From Alphaproteobacteria bacterium MarineAlpha10_Bin2 (GTDB lineage Bacteria > Pseudomonadota > Alphaproteobacteria > UBA828): a DNA stretch of 36,777 nt. Shown in pieces: positions 24,884 to 33,200 of this stretch. The position numbers were made by a program, and so were the translations under genes. The DNA lies in NCBI GenBank assembly GCA_002937555.1, contig PTKB01000002.1, positions 1 through 36,777 on the forward strand, read 5' to 3'. The notes below the pieces were generated by a model. That model saw only the letters and a list, made by a program, of their open reading frames with translations. It was not told where the DNA came from and ran no database searches. Each line of letters starts with the position of its first letter. The stretch's first letter is position 1.

Positions 24884-26210
24884 TGCCGCTTCTTTCGCTG
24901 TACACATCCCTGAAATCGTGGAACTTGCCGCTCGGGCTGCGCGCCAGTTCATCGTGATAGCTGATATCGACGCGGAACGGATAATTGAAACGCGTGTGCA
25001 TTTCGCGCTCAAACGCCGCCACTTCTTGGGCCGTCAATTGGCGCGTGACGACAAGCCTGACTTCGATGCCGTCCCGCTCCCGGCGGCGAATCTGAAACTG
25101 CTGCACCATGGCGAAATCGACCAAAAGATCCTGAAAGCTGGGATAGAGTTGCTCCCCATTGGGCAGCGTGATGGTGGAGCGGGTCCGCCCCATGATGCGC
25201 CGGATCACCGGCAAGCCCCTTCCGCACGCGCATTCGCCCACCTCGGCCAGGTCGCCGCTGTGGTAGCGCAGGAGCGGCATGGCGAAATTGTGTAGCGGTG
25301 TCGCGATGACGCGGCCGACTTCTCCGGGCGCACAGACGCGTCCTTCTTCATTTAGGATCTCGATGTAAACCAATTCCGACTGAATGTGATAATTCTCGCT
25401 CTCCGGACATCGCAGCGCGACATAGCCGATTTCAGCCGAGCTATACATATCCGCGACAGGTACGCCCCAGGCTTCCCGGCAAGCGGTGCGCGCCTCCGGG
25501 CGCAGCAAATCGGAGAACGTGGCGATCTGGCGCAGGAAAGGAAACTTGATGCCATTCGTTAAACAATATTGCGTCAGAGCTTGGGCATTGGCCGGTAGGG
25601 TCAAAATGTAATCGGGCGCCATGCGCTGCAGCCACTCGACCTGCTCATGAGTCTTGGTGCTGACATGGAGCATGCAACTGGAGCCGGTTTCGAACACCTG
25701 GGAAGCGAAGCTGCCCCAATTTTCGTATTCGGCACCATTGGGATAGTCGCCGTGTGACCCCTCGATAATCTTGATGATGGCGAGCTTCTTCCGCACGTCC
25801 CGATGCCATAGATTCTCCCGAAGCGTAACCGCCTGCCAGACCATCTCCGACAGGCCGGTCTTCAGCGTCTTCAAAGGCCGTCCCGTTGAGCCGGACGTGA
25901 ACGTATCTCCGATGTTGCCGTGCGCTTTCGGTGTTTTGGTGCTGTGAAACTCGGCGCCGCCTTCCTGCACCTCGGGGCGCGTCAAGATCGGCAAACTGGC
26001 GGCGAAAGACTCCGGTGTGAGCTTCCAACGCGCATCGATTCCCCAAGCTTGGCGGTGTTTGCGGTAGTAGGGAACGGTGTTGAGAGCGTGTTGCACCAGG
26101 CTCGCCAATTGGGTGAACTGGTGGTCGCGCAATTGATCTGGGCGCCACCATTGGCTCTGTTCCAATTGGAAGAGTAACGCCAGCAAATTGGCGCCATGTT
26201 GCGTAGCCAA
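24873..26210 (-). CDS. PaaK-like adenylate-forming enzyme, copy 1 (N-terminus possibly broken)
   Basis: This paralogue of the next gene has the same layout: FTSGSTGRPLK (residues 104-114 from the TTG at 26210), DMYSSAEIGY, RYHSGDLAEVG, and a terminal lysine in RSPSGKFHDF. The same frame continues upstream to a GTG at 26309 that overlaps the SDR stop, but a TGA at 26217-26219 interrupts it. In copy 2 the matching position is Trp18, so the original gene probably ran from 26309 (478 residues) and a TGG became TGA. A shorter protein from TTG at 26210 keeps all catalytic motifs. The substrate is unknown. Confidence 0.82.
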   Translation of the reverse strand: MATQHGANLLALLFQLEQSQWWRPDQLRDHQFTQLASLVQHALNTVPYYRKHRQAWGIDARWKLTPESFAASLPILTRPEVQEGGAEFHSTKTPKAHGNIGDTFTSGSTGRPLKTLKTGLSEMVWQAVTLRENLWHRDVRKKLAIIKIIEGSHGDYPNGAEYENWGSFASQVFETGSSCMLHVSTKTHEQVEWLQRMAPDYILTLPANAQALTQYCLTNGIKFPFLRQIATFSDLLRPEARTACREAWGVPVADMYSSAEIGYVALRCPESENYHIQSELVYIEILNEEGRVCAPGEVGRVIATPLHNFAMPLLRYHSGDLAEVGECACGRGLPVIRRIMGRTRSTITLPNGEQLYPSFQDLLVDFAMVQQFQIRRRERDGIEVRLVVTRQLTAQEVAAFEREMHTRFNYPFRVDISYHDELARSPSGKFHDFRDVYSERSGNGG

Positions 26211-26305
26211 GCCGGGTCAAGCGAGACCGGGCAGCGTCGCCTGTGCGGTCACCGGAAATTTGTAATGCGGACCTTTGCGGGGAAATTCCGCCGTGTTCGG
26301 CGCGC

Positions 26306-27049
26306 TCACGTCAGCGGCCTGCCGCCATCCACCGCAATAATGCAGCCGTTGGAGAACTTCAGGCCGGTGGCAACAGCGAGCGCGGCTTGAGCGACATCCT
26401 CAGGTCTCGCCAAACGCTGCAATGGCGTGCGCTGGGACTGCTCGTCCCACCACGCTTGGTCCAGGCCGGTCACGAAATCGGTTTCCGCCAATCCGGGAGA
26501 CAGTGAAACCACTCGAATTTGCGGTGCCAGCGCCCGTGCCAATGACATGGTCATGGTGTTCATCGCCGCTTTGGAAGCGCAATAGGCGATATTGCTGCCC
26601 ATCGCAGTCACGCCGGCAATGGAAGAAATATTGATAACCAATCCGCCGGCGCCGGTGCCGAGCAAAGGACGCAAGGCGCGCACGCAAGCGAAGGCGCCAC
26701 GCCAATTGGTGCGGAAGATGTCATCAATCAATTCATCGTCGAGACCGTCGAGATCATTATGCGCAACAAAGCGCGTGATGCCGGCATTGTTGATGAGGAT
26801 ATCGAGACGGCCATATTCGGCTTCTATCTCGCCGGCCAGCGAAGTCAGACGCCGGCTGTCTTCGACCGGCGCCTCTTTGGCGCTATGGCCGTCGCCGCCA
26901 AGCTCGCCGACAAGCGCCGCGGCTCCGGCGGCGTTGCTTCGGTAGCCGACAATCAGGCGCGCGCCCTGATTCGCGAATTCATGACACATAGCGCGGCCCA
27001 AGCCACCGGCGCCGCCGGTAATAAAGACCACTTGATCCTGCAATTCCAT
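26306..27049 (-). CDS. Short-chain dehydrogenase/reductase (SDR)
   Basis: A 247-residue classical SDR. The nucleotide-binding motif TGGAGGLGRA is near residues 11-20, NNAG is near 84, the catalytic Ser lies in INISSIAGV and the Tyr-Lys pair in YCASKAAM, with a C-terminal NGCIIAVDGG. It is related to 3-oxoacyl-ACP reductase-like enzymes and would interconvert an alcohol and ketone with NAD(P). The ATG at 27049 begins MELQDQVVFITGG. Its stop overlaps the GTG that originally started the first PaaK-like gene (GTGA), so SDR and both ligases were coupled. It is divergent from hyuA across 160 bases. Confidence 0.87.
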   Translation of the reverse strand: MELQDQVVFITGGAGGLGRAMCHEFANQGARLIVGYRSNAAGAAALVGELGGDGHSAKEAPVEDSRRLTSLAGEIEAEYGRLDILINNAGITRFVAHNDLDGLDDELIDDIFRTNWRGAFACVRALRPLLGTGAGGLVINISSIAGVTAMGSNIAYCASKAAMNTMTMSLARALAPQIRVVSLSPGLAETDFVTGLDQAWWDEQSQRTPLQRLARPEDVAQAALAVATGLKFSNGCIIAVDGGRPLT

Positions 27050-27209
27050 CGCGCCGGATATTCCTTCCCTGGCATTAGGAGCGTTTTGTTTGTTCGTCTT
27101 AGCATGCAGTTCCGTCAAGCGCATCCGGGCGACAAAGCCACTCGACTGCGGGATGGCTAATCGGCCATATTGCTGCTTTCTATTCGAGCCAATTCACGGA
27201 AATCTTAGC

Positions 27210-29312
27210 ATGACGCGGCAACAGAGCTTGGCGGCCCGTATCGGAGTGGACATCGGCGGCACATTTACGGATGTGGTGCTGGAGAAAGGCGAGAAGCGCC
27301 ATACCGCCAAGGTGTTGACCACGCCGCGGGCACCCGAGGAAGGCGTGGCGGCGGGTATCCGAGGCGTGCTGGCCGAGTCCAACGTCAAGCCGAGCGAAGT
27401 CGCCCTGATTATTCATGGGACGACACTAGCGACCAATGCCCTGATCGAACGCAAGGGCGTGATCACGGCGCTGGTGACCACGGAAGGTTTTCGCGACAGC
27501 GTCGAAATGGGAACCGAAAGCCGCTTCGAGCAATATGACATCAACATGGAAAAGCCGCTGCCCCTGGTGCCCAGGCGGCGGCGCTTTGTCGTCGCAGAGC
27601 GTTTGAACGCCGCCGGCGAAGTCATCTTGGCGCTCGACGAAGCGGCCGTCGCGGCCCTCGTGGAACCGATCAAGAAGCTTCAAGTCGCGAGCATCGCCAT
27701 CGGCTTTCTGCACAGCTACGTCAATCCGGTGCACGAACGCCGCGCGCACGAAATTCTCTCTGCCGCCCTTCCGGAAGTAACGTTCACCCTCTCGAGCGAT
27801 GTGGCCCCGGAAATGCGTGAATATGAGCGCTTCTCGACGGCCTGCGCCAACGCCTATGTGCAGCCCATCATGGCGCGTTACCTGCGCCGCCTGGAGTCCG
27901 GTCTGAAGCAACAAGGTTTTGCTTGCCCGCTCTTCGTGATGCTTTCGGGCGGCGGCGTGGCGGATATCGAAACCGGAATCCGCTTTCCCATCCGCCTTGT
28001 CGAATCGGGGCCGGTGGGCGGCGCCATATTTTCCAGCCATACCGCCGCCGAATGCGGCCTCTCCCAAGTGCTTTCATTCGACATGGGCGGCACCACAGCC
28101 AAGATATGCGTCATCAACGATTCGAAACCGCATGCCGAGCGCGCCTTTGAAGTTGCCCGGGCACACAGATTCCTGAAAGGAAGCGGTCTGCCGCTGCGTA
28201 TACCGGTGATCCAAATGGTTGAAATCGGCGCCGGCGGCGGCTCGTTGGCACATGTCGATGCCATGGGACGCATCGTAGTCGGCCCGGAAAGTGCCGGCGC
28301 GGAGCCTGGCCCGGCCTGCTACGGCCAAGGCGGCGAGGCGCCCGCCGTGACCGACGCGGATGTAGCTCTCGGGCGCATCGATCCCGCCGCGTTCGCTGGC
28401 GGCCGCCTCACCCTGGACGCGAAACTGGCCGACGCCGCACTCACGCGGGATGTCGGGGCGGCCTTGTCGCTCGGGCCTGACATGGCGGCACTCGGTATTA
28501 GTGAAATGGTCGACGAAAACATGGCCAGCGCGGCGCGCGTACATGCCATTGAGATCGGCGCCTCGCTCTCGGAGCGCACCATGATTGCCTTCGGCGGTGC
28601 GGCGCCCCTGCACGCCGCGCGTCTTGCGGAAAAACTGGAAATTGACCGCGTTCTCATCCCCACAAATGCGGCAGTAGGCTCGGCAGTCGGCTTTCTACGT
28701 GCGCCGGTGGCCTATCAAGTGGTGCGTAGTGCCTACCAGAAAATCAGCCGGTTCGATGCGGATGCCGCCAATGAAGTGCTCGCCGCAATGCAAGCCGAGG
28801 CATTGGAAGTGGTGCAGCGTGGTGCGCCAGGTGCTGAAACCGTGGAGAAACGAACCGCGTACATGCGCTATCTCGGCCAAGGCCATGAAGTGGCGGTGAC
28901 GTTGCCGACGCGGGCATGGGAATCCGGGGACGCCACTTTCATACGCCAAGCATTCGAAGCGGCCTATGAAAAGACTTATGGCCGCATCATTGCCAATCTC
29001 GACCTCGAACTCGTCAGTTGGGCGGTTGAAGTCAGCGCGGTTATCGACAAACCGGCGCCGACCAGCACAGCCGTCGAAACCCAAACGCCCACGCCCTATG
29101 CAAGCCGTCGCTTGCTCGATGCGGGCACGGGCCAACATGTCGACGCACCGGCCTACCGGCGTGAGGATCTTCAACCGGGCAGCTATGTGACGGGGCCCGC
29201 CATCATCGTCGAAGACGATACCTCGACCGTGATCAGTCCGACATTCGATGCGACGATTAATGCGCTTGGCTATATTGTGCTGGAACGTAAGAACGTGGAG
29301 CAGTCGTCATGA
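27210..29312 (+). CDS. hyuA: Hydantoinase/oxoprolinase subunit A
   Basis: A 700-residue HyuA-type protein, the ATP-binding subunit of N-methylhydantoinase/5-oxoprolinase-like enzymes. The phosphate-1 motif GVDIGGTFTDVVL is at residues 12-24, FSACANAYVQPI-like sequence (here FSTACANAYVQPI) near residue 210, and the second motif SFDMGGTTAKICV near 289. Together with HyuB it phosphorylates and opens a cyclic amide; acetone carboxylase subunits are more distant relatives. The frame is open from 27090, but MTRQQSLAAR at 27210 fits the family start. It shares a 160-base divergent promoter region with the SDR and overlaps hyuB by ATGA. The ring substrate is unknown. Confidence 0.9.
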   Translation: MTRQQSLAARIGVDIGGTFTDVVLEKGEKRHTAKVLTTPRAPEEGVAAGIRGVLAESNVKPSEVALIIHGTTLATNALIERKGVITALVTTEGFRDSVEMGTESRFEQYDINMEKPLPLVPRRRRFVVAERLNAAGEVILALDEAAVAALVEPIKKLQVASIAIGFLHSYVNPVHERRAHEILSAALPEVTFTLSSDVAPEMREYERFSTACANAYVQPIMARYLRRLESGLKQQGFACPLFVMLSGGGVADIETGIRFPIRLVESGPVGGAIFSSHTAAECGLSQVLSFDMGGTTAKICVINDSKPHAERAFEVARAHRFLKGSGLPLRIPVIQMVEIGAGGGSLAHVDAMGRIVVGPESAGAEPGPACYGQGGEAPAVTDADVALGRIDPAAFAGGRLTLDAKLADAALTRDVGAALSLGPDMAALGISEMVDENMASAARVHAIEIGASLSERTMIAFGGAAPLHAARLAEKLEIDRVLIPTNAAVGSAVGFLRAPVAYQVVRSAYQKISRFDADAANEVLAAMQAEALEVVQRGAPGAETVEKRTAYMRYLGQGHEVAVTLPTRAWESGDATFIRQAFEAAYEKTYGRIIANLDLELVSWAVEVSAVIDKPAPTSTAVETQTPTPYASRRLLDAGTGQHVDAPAYRREDLQPGSYVTGPAIIVEDDTSTVISPTFDATINALGYIVLERKNVEQSS

Positions 29313-31063
29313 GCGGTGAGGCCGGCGCGCTTGAGCGCATCCAAACCCAGATCATGTGGAACCGGTTGATATCGGTCGTCGAGGAGCAGGCGCAGACCCT
29401 GTTGCGCACCGCCTTCAGCACCACCGTGCGCGAGGCAGGTGACCTTTCCGCCGGCGTATTTGATGTTGAAGGGCGGATGCTCGCCCAAGCCGTCACCGGC
29501 ACCCCCGGCCATGTCAATTCCATGGCCATCGGGGTCAAGCATTTCCTCGACAAATATCCGATGACCGAGATGCGCGAGGGCGACGCCTATATCACCAACG
29601 ATCCGTGGCTGACCTGCGGCCATTTGCATGACCTGACGGTGGTGACGCCGGTCTTTAAGGACGGGCGTCCCGTCGGCTCCTTCGCCAGCACGGCCCATGT
29701 GGTGGATATCGGCGGGCGCGGATTCGGCCCGGACGGGCGCGCGGTGTTCGAGGAAGGTCTCTACATCCCCATCATGCCCCTTGTGCGTGCCGGCACGATC
29801 AACGAAGACTTGCTGGAGATGGTGCGCTGGAATGTGCGCGAGCCGCTTCAGGTCGAGGGAGATATTCTCTCACTCATCGCCTGTAATCAGGAAGGTGCCC
29901 GCCGCCTCATCAGCATGATGGCGGAATTCTCGCTCGATACGCTGGATGATCTGGCGGAGGATATTCTCACGCGTTCGCGCGACGCGGCGCTAGCCGGAAT
30001 CCGCAAGCTGCCCGCCGGCACCTACCACAACCGCCTCACCATGGACGGCTATGACGAGCCCATTGAGTTGGTCGCCGCCATGACCATCAGCGACGACGGC
30101 GTGCATGTGGATTTCACCGGCTCTTCACCGGTGAGCAATTACGGCATCAATGTCGTGCTTAACTACACCATCGCCTATACCAGCTTCGGCGTGAAATGCA
30201 TCGTCGCCAAGGATGTGCCGAACAATGCCGGCTCGCTCTCGACCATTACGGTGAGTGCGCCGGAAGGATCGATCTTGAACGCGCCACGGCCTTGGCCGGT
30301 GGCGTCGCGTCACATCATCGGCCATCTGCTGCCCGATACGGTGTTCGGCTGCCTGCATCAGGCGGTACCGGATCAGGTGCCGGCGGAGGGTGCGTCTTCA
30401 CTTTGGATCGTGCAATTGCGCGGCGGTGCAACCGCGCTGGACAAAAACGCTCGGCAAAACGCTCCATTGGAGACGCCGCCGTTCGAAATCGCTTTGTTCA
30501 ACTCGGGCGGCGCCGGAGCGCGACCGACGCGCGACGGTCTTTCCACTACCGCTTTTCCGAGCGGCGTGCGCACCATGCCGGTCGAGGCAACCGAGACGGT
30601 CGCGCCGATTATCGTCTGGCGCAAGGAAATGGCCGAGGATTCTGGCGGTGCCGGATCGGAACGCGGCGGGCTCGGGCAATATATGGAGATCGGCGGCGCC
30701 GACGGCGCGCCGTTCAGCGTGCTGGCGCAGTTCGAGCGTGTCGACAATCCCGCACGCGGGCGTGAAGGCGGCGGCAAGGGCGCCGCAGGTAAAGTCGGAC
30801 TGGCCTCAGGCAATGCGCTCCGTTCCAAGGGACAACAGAGCATCCCGCCGCACGACCGCCTGCAATTAACGTTGCCCGGCGGTGGCGGCTACGGCGACCC
30901 TTTCAAACGCGACCCGAAGCGGGTCGAACAAGATGTGCGCGACGATTTGGTCAGCCGCGAACGTGCAAAGCGTGATTACGGCGTGCAAATTTCGCTTGAA
31001 GGTGCGCTCGACGCCGAGTCAAGCCATACGCTCCGCGCCAAGCAAAGCAGCCCGCAAGGCTAG
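29309..31063 (+). CDS. hyuB: Hydantoinase/oxoprolinase subunit B
   Basis: A 584-residue HyuB-type subunit. Landmarks are the N-terminal VVEEQAQTLLRTAFSTTVRE, TNDPWLTCGHLHDLTVV with the candidate metal-binding Asp and His residues, GFGPDGR, and the glycine-rich C-terminal LTLPGGGGYGDP. It works with HyuA, probably carrying out ring hydrolysis of the phosphorylated intermediate in the cytoplasm. The four-base overlap with hyuA supports a complex of equal subunits. It is followed by converging acetoacetate-decarboxylase-fold gene 1. Confidence 0.92.
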   Translation: MSGEAGALERIQTQIMWNRLISVVEEQAQTLLRTAFSTTVREAGDLSAGVFDVEGRMLAQAVTGTPGHVNSMAIGVKHFLDKYPMTEMREGDAYITNDPWLTCGHLHDLTVVTPVFKDGRPVGSFASTAHVVDIGGRGFGPDGRAVFEEGLYIPIMPLVRAGTINEDLLEMVRWNVREPLQVEGDILSLIACNQEGARRLISMMAEFSLDTLDDLAEDILTRSRDAALAGIRKLPAGTYHNRLTMDGYDEPIELVAAMTISDDGVHVDFTGSSPVSNYGINVVLNYTIAYTSFGVKCIVAKDVPNNAGSLSTITVSAPEGSILNAPRPWPVASRHIIGHLLPDTVFGCLHQAVPDQVPAEGASSLWIVQLRGGATALDKNARQNAPLETPPFEIALFNSGGAGARPTRDGLSTTAFPSGVRTMPVEATETVAPIIVWRKEMAEDSGGAGSERGGLGQYMEIGGADGAPFSVLAQFERVDNPARGREGGGKGAAGKVGLASGNALRSKGQQSIPPHDRLQLTLPGGGGYGDPFKRDPKRVEQDVRDDLVSRERAKRDYGVQISLEGALDAESSHTLRAKQSSPQG

Positions 31064-31084
31064 ATAGGAATCGATTTTCTCCGT

Positions 31085-31765
31085 CTATCGGAGTGCCTGA
31101 CCCCACGGCAATATTTGATGCCCGGTGGTAAAACTCGCGCCGAATACATTCGTGACCTTAAGCAAGTGCAAGGGATCGTCCTGAGACGGCTCGAATGAAA
31201 CTTCCCCGGTTCCGGTCGCATGACTTTGGATTTCAGGGCGCGTATCGAGTTTAACGACTGTTTGGCGCACCCCTTCCGCGCTGTCCGCATCAGGCGTGAG
31301 TTTGAGAAACAAGCGCGGGAACATATCGAGCGTCTCAATTTTTTCGCCTGTCGGCTTCATCGAGACGGAAATGATTGTCTTGCCCAGCCGGCGCGTCGAA
31401 GCATCGATGCGTGCCTCGCTTTCCGCGATTTCCATCTCGGCGAGCTTCATATTATAACCCCAGATTTCCCGCGTGCCCGACATGGCTTGATCGGTGCTGT
31501 TGTAGGCGAACGGCCAGAAACCGCCGGTCATGCCGTTGTAGCGCACCAAGGCGATCACCGCGGCATCGTAATAGAGCCGGTCCGGCACTTGGCAGTCGAA
31601 GCGCATGACCGCCACCTGGATGCGGTCGGAGACGAGCTCGAAGGGCGCCGGGATGAAGCGCCGGAGGCTCGCCTCGTCGCACGCGCAGTGAACCGCGAGG
31701 GTGCGGAAATCGTGCTCCCAGGGCGGCAGCGGATAAGGCAGAAATTTATCCAATGAAAGTTCCAT
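31085..31765 (-). CDS. Acetoacetate decarboxylase-fold protein 1 (active-site lysine missing)
   Basis: A 226-residue member of the acetoacetate decarboxylase superfamily, recognised by GTREIWGYNMKLAE at residues 97-110. In true decarboxylases this segment is REIWG-aromatic-P-K-K, where the first Lys forms the Schiff base with the substrate. Here Met106 takes that place, with Lys107 in the second position. The protein probably does not decarboxylate by the classical mechanism; other members act as aldolase-dehydratases or ligand-binding proteins. It is divergent from a second family member across 85 bases. Whether Lys107 can take over is unknown. Confidence 0.8.
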   Translation of the reverse strand: MELSLDKFLPYPLPPWEHDFRTLAVHCACDEASLRRFIPAPFELVSDRIQVAVMRFDCQVPDRLYYDAAVIALVRYNGMTGGFWPFAYNSTDQAMSGTREIWGYNMKLAEMEIAESEARIDASTRRLGKTIISVSMKPTGEKIETLDMFPRLFLKLTPDADSAEGVRQTVVKLDTRPEIQSHATGTGEVSFEPSQDDPLHLLKVTNVFGASFTTGHQILPWGQALR

Positions 31766-31850
31766 AACTTATCCAACTCCATGGCGGCTCTGCTAAATCA
31801 TTGCTACTTTTGCAAACAATGCCGAACCGTCACCAGGGAGCACAAGTGCC

Positions 31851-32612
31851 ATGAAAGAACATGAAGAAGGCTATGCCATGCCGCTATCGGCGCCGACCTT
31901 CACGCCGCCGCCGTTCGAATCCACAGAGCGCAGCCAGATATTGCTTGTGCTTTACCGCGGTGATCCCGAGGCGGTCGCTTGGGAAGTACCGGAACCGCTG
32001 CAACCTTTCGGCGACGGCACGATGCTGGCCTGGGTCGGCGATATGTGCCAGCCCAGCCACACGCTCGACCTCTACCGCGAGTGCCTGACGGCGATCAAAG
32101 TCCGCTACGGCGATACCATCGGTTGGTACGTCAATTTTATTTGGGTCGCACATGATATGGCGCTGTTGTTCGAGCGCGAAATTTACGGGTGGCCGGCAAA
32201 CATGTGCGATGACGCGAGGCTCTCCTTTCACGGCAGCCAAATAACCGGTGCCTGCACGCGCGCCGGCGAACAATTGATGCGTGTCAGTTTCAACGCCACC
32301 AGCGTCGCCTATATGGGGCGTCCCGAACCGAGCGAGCAGAAGTTCGGCGAACTCATGGATGGAAAATTCCTGCAAATCCGAAAGTTTCCCGCGCCCGCAA
32401 AAGACGCAAAGCCGATCAAACAGCTGCTCGACATCCCGACGCGGGATTATACCGTGCATGAAATCCACGAAGGCAACGCCACCGTCGAAATGGGCCATTC
32501 GGGCCTATATCCCACCCTCGCTGGCCTGGCACCGCGGGAAATCGTCGGTGCCTGGTATGTGCGCGCTTCCTGGTGGCTCGATTACCCCATTGTGCTGTGG
32601 GACAACCAATAG
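31851..32612 (+). CDS. Acetoacetate decarboxylase-fold protein 2 (active-site lysine missing)
   Basis: A 253-residue second ADC-fold protein. The signature segment reads FEREIYGWPANMCDDARL (residues 108-125): the REI-aromatic-G-aromatic-P core is kept, but both lysines of the usual P-K-K are replaced by Ala116 and Asn117. Schiff-base decarboxylation is therefore not expected. The first ATG at 31851 has GGGAG upstream; a second at 31878 is possible. It is only distantly similar to the divergent protein 1, so the two are not a recent duplication. They may act together with the HyuAB and PaaK-like enzymes; the function is unknown. Confidence 0.8.
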   Translation: MKEHEEGYAMPLSAPTFTPPPFESTERSQILLVLYRGDPEAVAWEVPEPLQPFGDGTMLAWVGDMCQPSHTLDLYRECLTAIKVRYGDTIGWYVNFIWVAHDMALLFEREIYGWPANMCDDARLSFHGSQITGACTRAGEQLMRVSFNATSVAYMGRPEPSEQKFGELMDGKFLQIRKFPAPAKDAKPIKQLLDIPTRDYTVHEIHEGNATVEMGHSGLYPTLAGLAPREIVGAWYVRASWWLDYPIVLWDNQ

Positions 32613-32879
32613 TGCTGTTCTTGGGCGGATTTTATTGTCTCAGCCACTTTGCCGGCCGGGTGCCCGTAGACAGGCGCGCCGGCCTGGCGAGCATTGCGCG
32701 TTCCCTAGCCCAATATCTCAATCGAAGACAAATCGGTCTGAATCCGATGCAAGTCAGACTCTCATGGAAATTTGGGCGCAAGTTATTCGATCACATAGTT
32801 GCGGGAGAAACTCTGCCATGCTGGGCGGAATGAGCGATCTTTGGGCTCCGGGAATTAGTCGCAAATAAAAGAGCGCCTT

Positions 32880-32905
32880 GGCATTCCATAGCGATATGAA
32901 ATGCC
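32880..32905. repeat. Imperfect 11-bp inverted repeat
   Basis: GGCATTCCATA and TATGAAATGCC pair with one mismatch around a GCGA loop. There is no T-run, so a Rho-independent terminator is unlikely; it may be an RNA structure or a protein-binding site. Confidence 0.35.
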
Positions 32906-32959
32906 GTCGTTCGGCTGCCTGATAACGCCCAATGAAGCTTATCCGGAGGGAACCAACTC

Positions 32960-33010
32960 ATGGCCCAATTCTCCATCGCCGGTCAAACGCTTTCACGAAC
33001 TCGGCCATGA
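32960..33010 (+). CDS. Possible 16-residue leader or gene remnant
   Basis: A GGAGGG site precedes an ATG encoding MAQFSIAGQTLSRTRP and a stop. The peptide is not followed by an in-frame gene. It may be a leader peptide or the surviving start of a lost gene; the good ribosome site is the only support. Confidence 0.2.
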   Translation: MAQFSIAGQTLSRTRP

Positions 33011-33066
33011 TTACGAAATGTTAACCAAATCAGTGAGATAAGATAACGGGAGATCGCTTCCACCTG

Positions 33067-33080
33067 GGCCAGTACTGGCC
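33067..33080. promoter_or_regulatory. Perfect palindrome GGCCAGTACTGGCC
   Basis: A 14-base perfect palindrome lies 121 bases before the protease start. It is flanked at 33021-33027 and 33092-33098 by TTAACCA and TGGTTAA, themselves an inverted pair. This is a plausible operator for a dimeric regulator; no regulator is identified. Confidence 0.35.
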
Positions 33081-33200
33081 GTATTCGTCAATGGTTAATA
33101 GAAATGCTAATCTATTTGGTGGTCGAGCGAACAAATCAGGAAGATGTCGCATAGAGGGATCGGCAAGCATACAGAACGGGCTTGGTAGCAAGGCAGAGTC

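Larger units (their letters stand above)
32613..33200. other. Long intergenic region, one small ORF and short inverted repeats
   Basis: The 588 bases between the ADC-fold protein 2 gene and the protease gene hold no recognised gene. They contain an imperfect hairpin (32880-32905), a tiny ORF with a good ribosome site (32960-33010) and a perfect 14-base palindrome (33067-33080). The part near the protease is AT-rich and probably holds its promoter. An 86-codon open frame at 32573-32833 has no family match and starts inside the previous gene, so it is not called. Confidence 0.45.

Noticed and set aside
26217..26219. TGA read as selenocysteine or as tryptophan under an altered code
   Set aside because: The paralogue has Trp, not Cys, at this position, and TGA is a normal stop for many genes here, including the SDR and the SLC13-type permease; a simple nonsense mutation is enough.
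32573..32833. An 86-codon frame after the ADC-fold protein 2 gene
   Set aside because: It starts inside the previous gene, lacks a ribosome site and matches no family I know.
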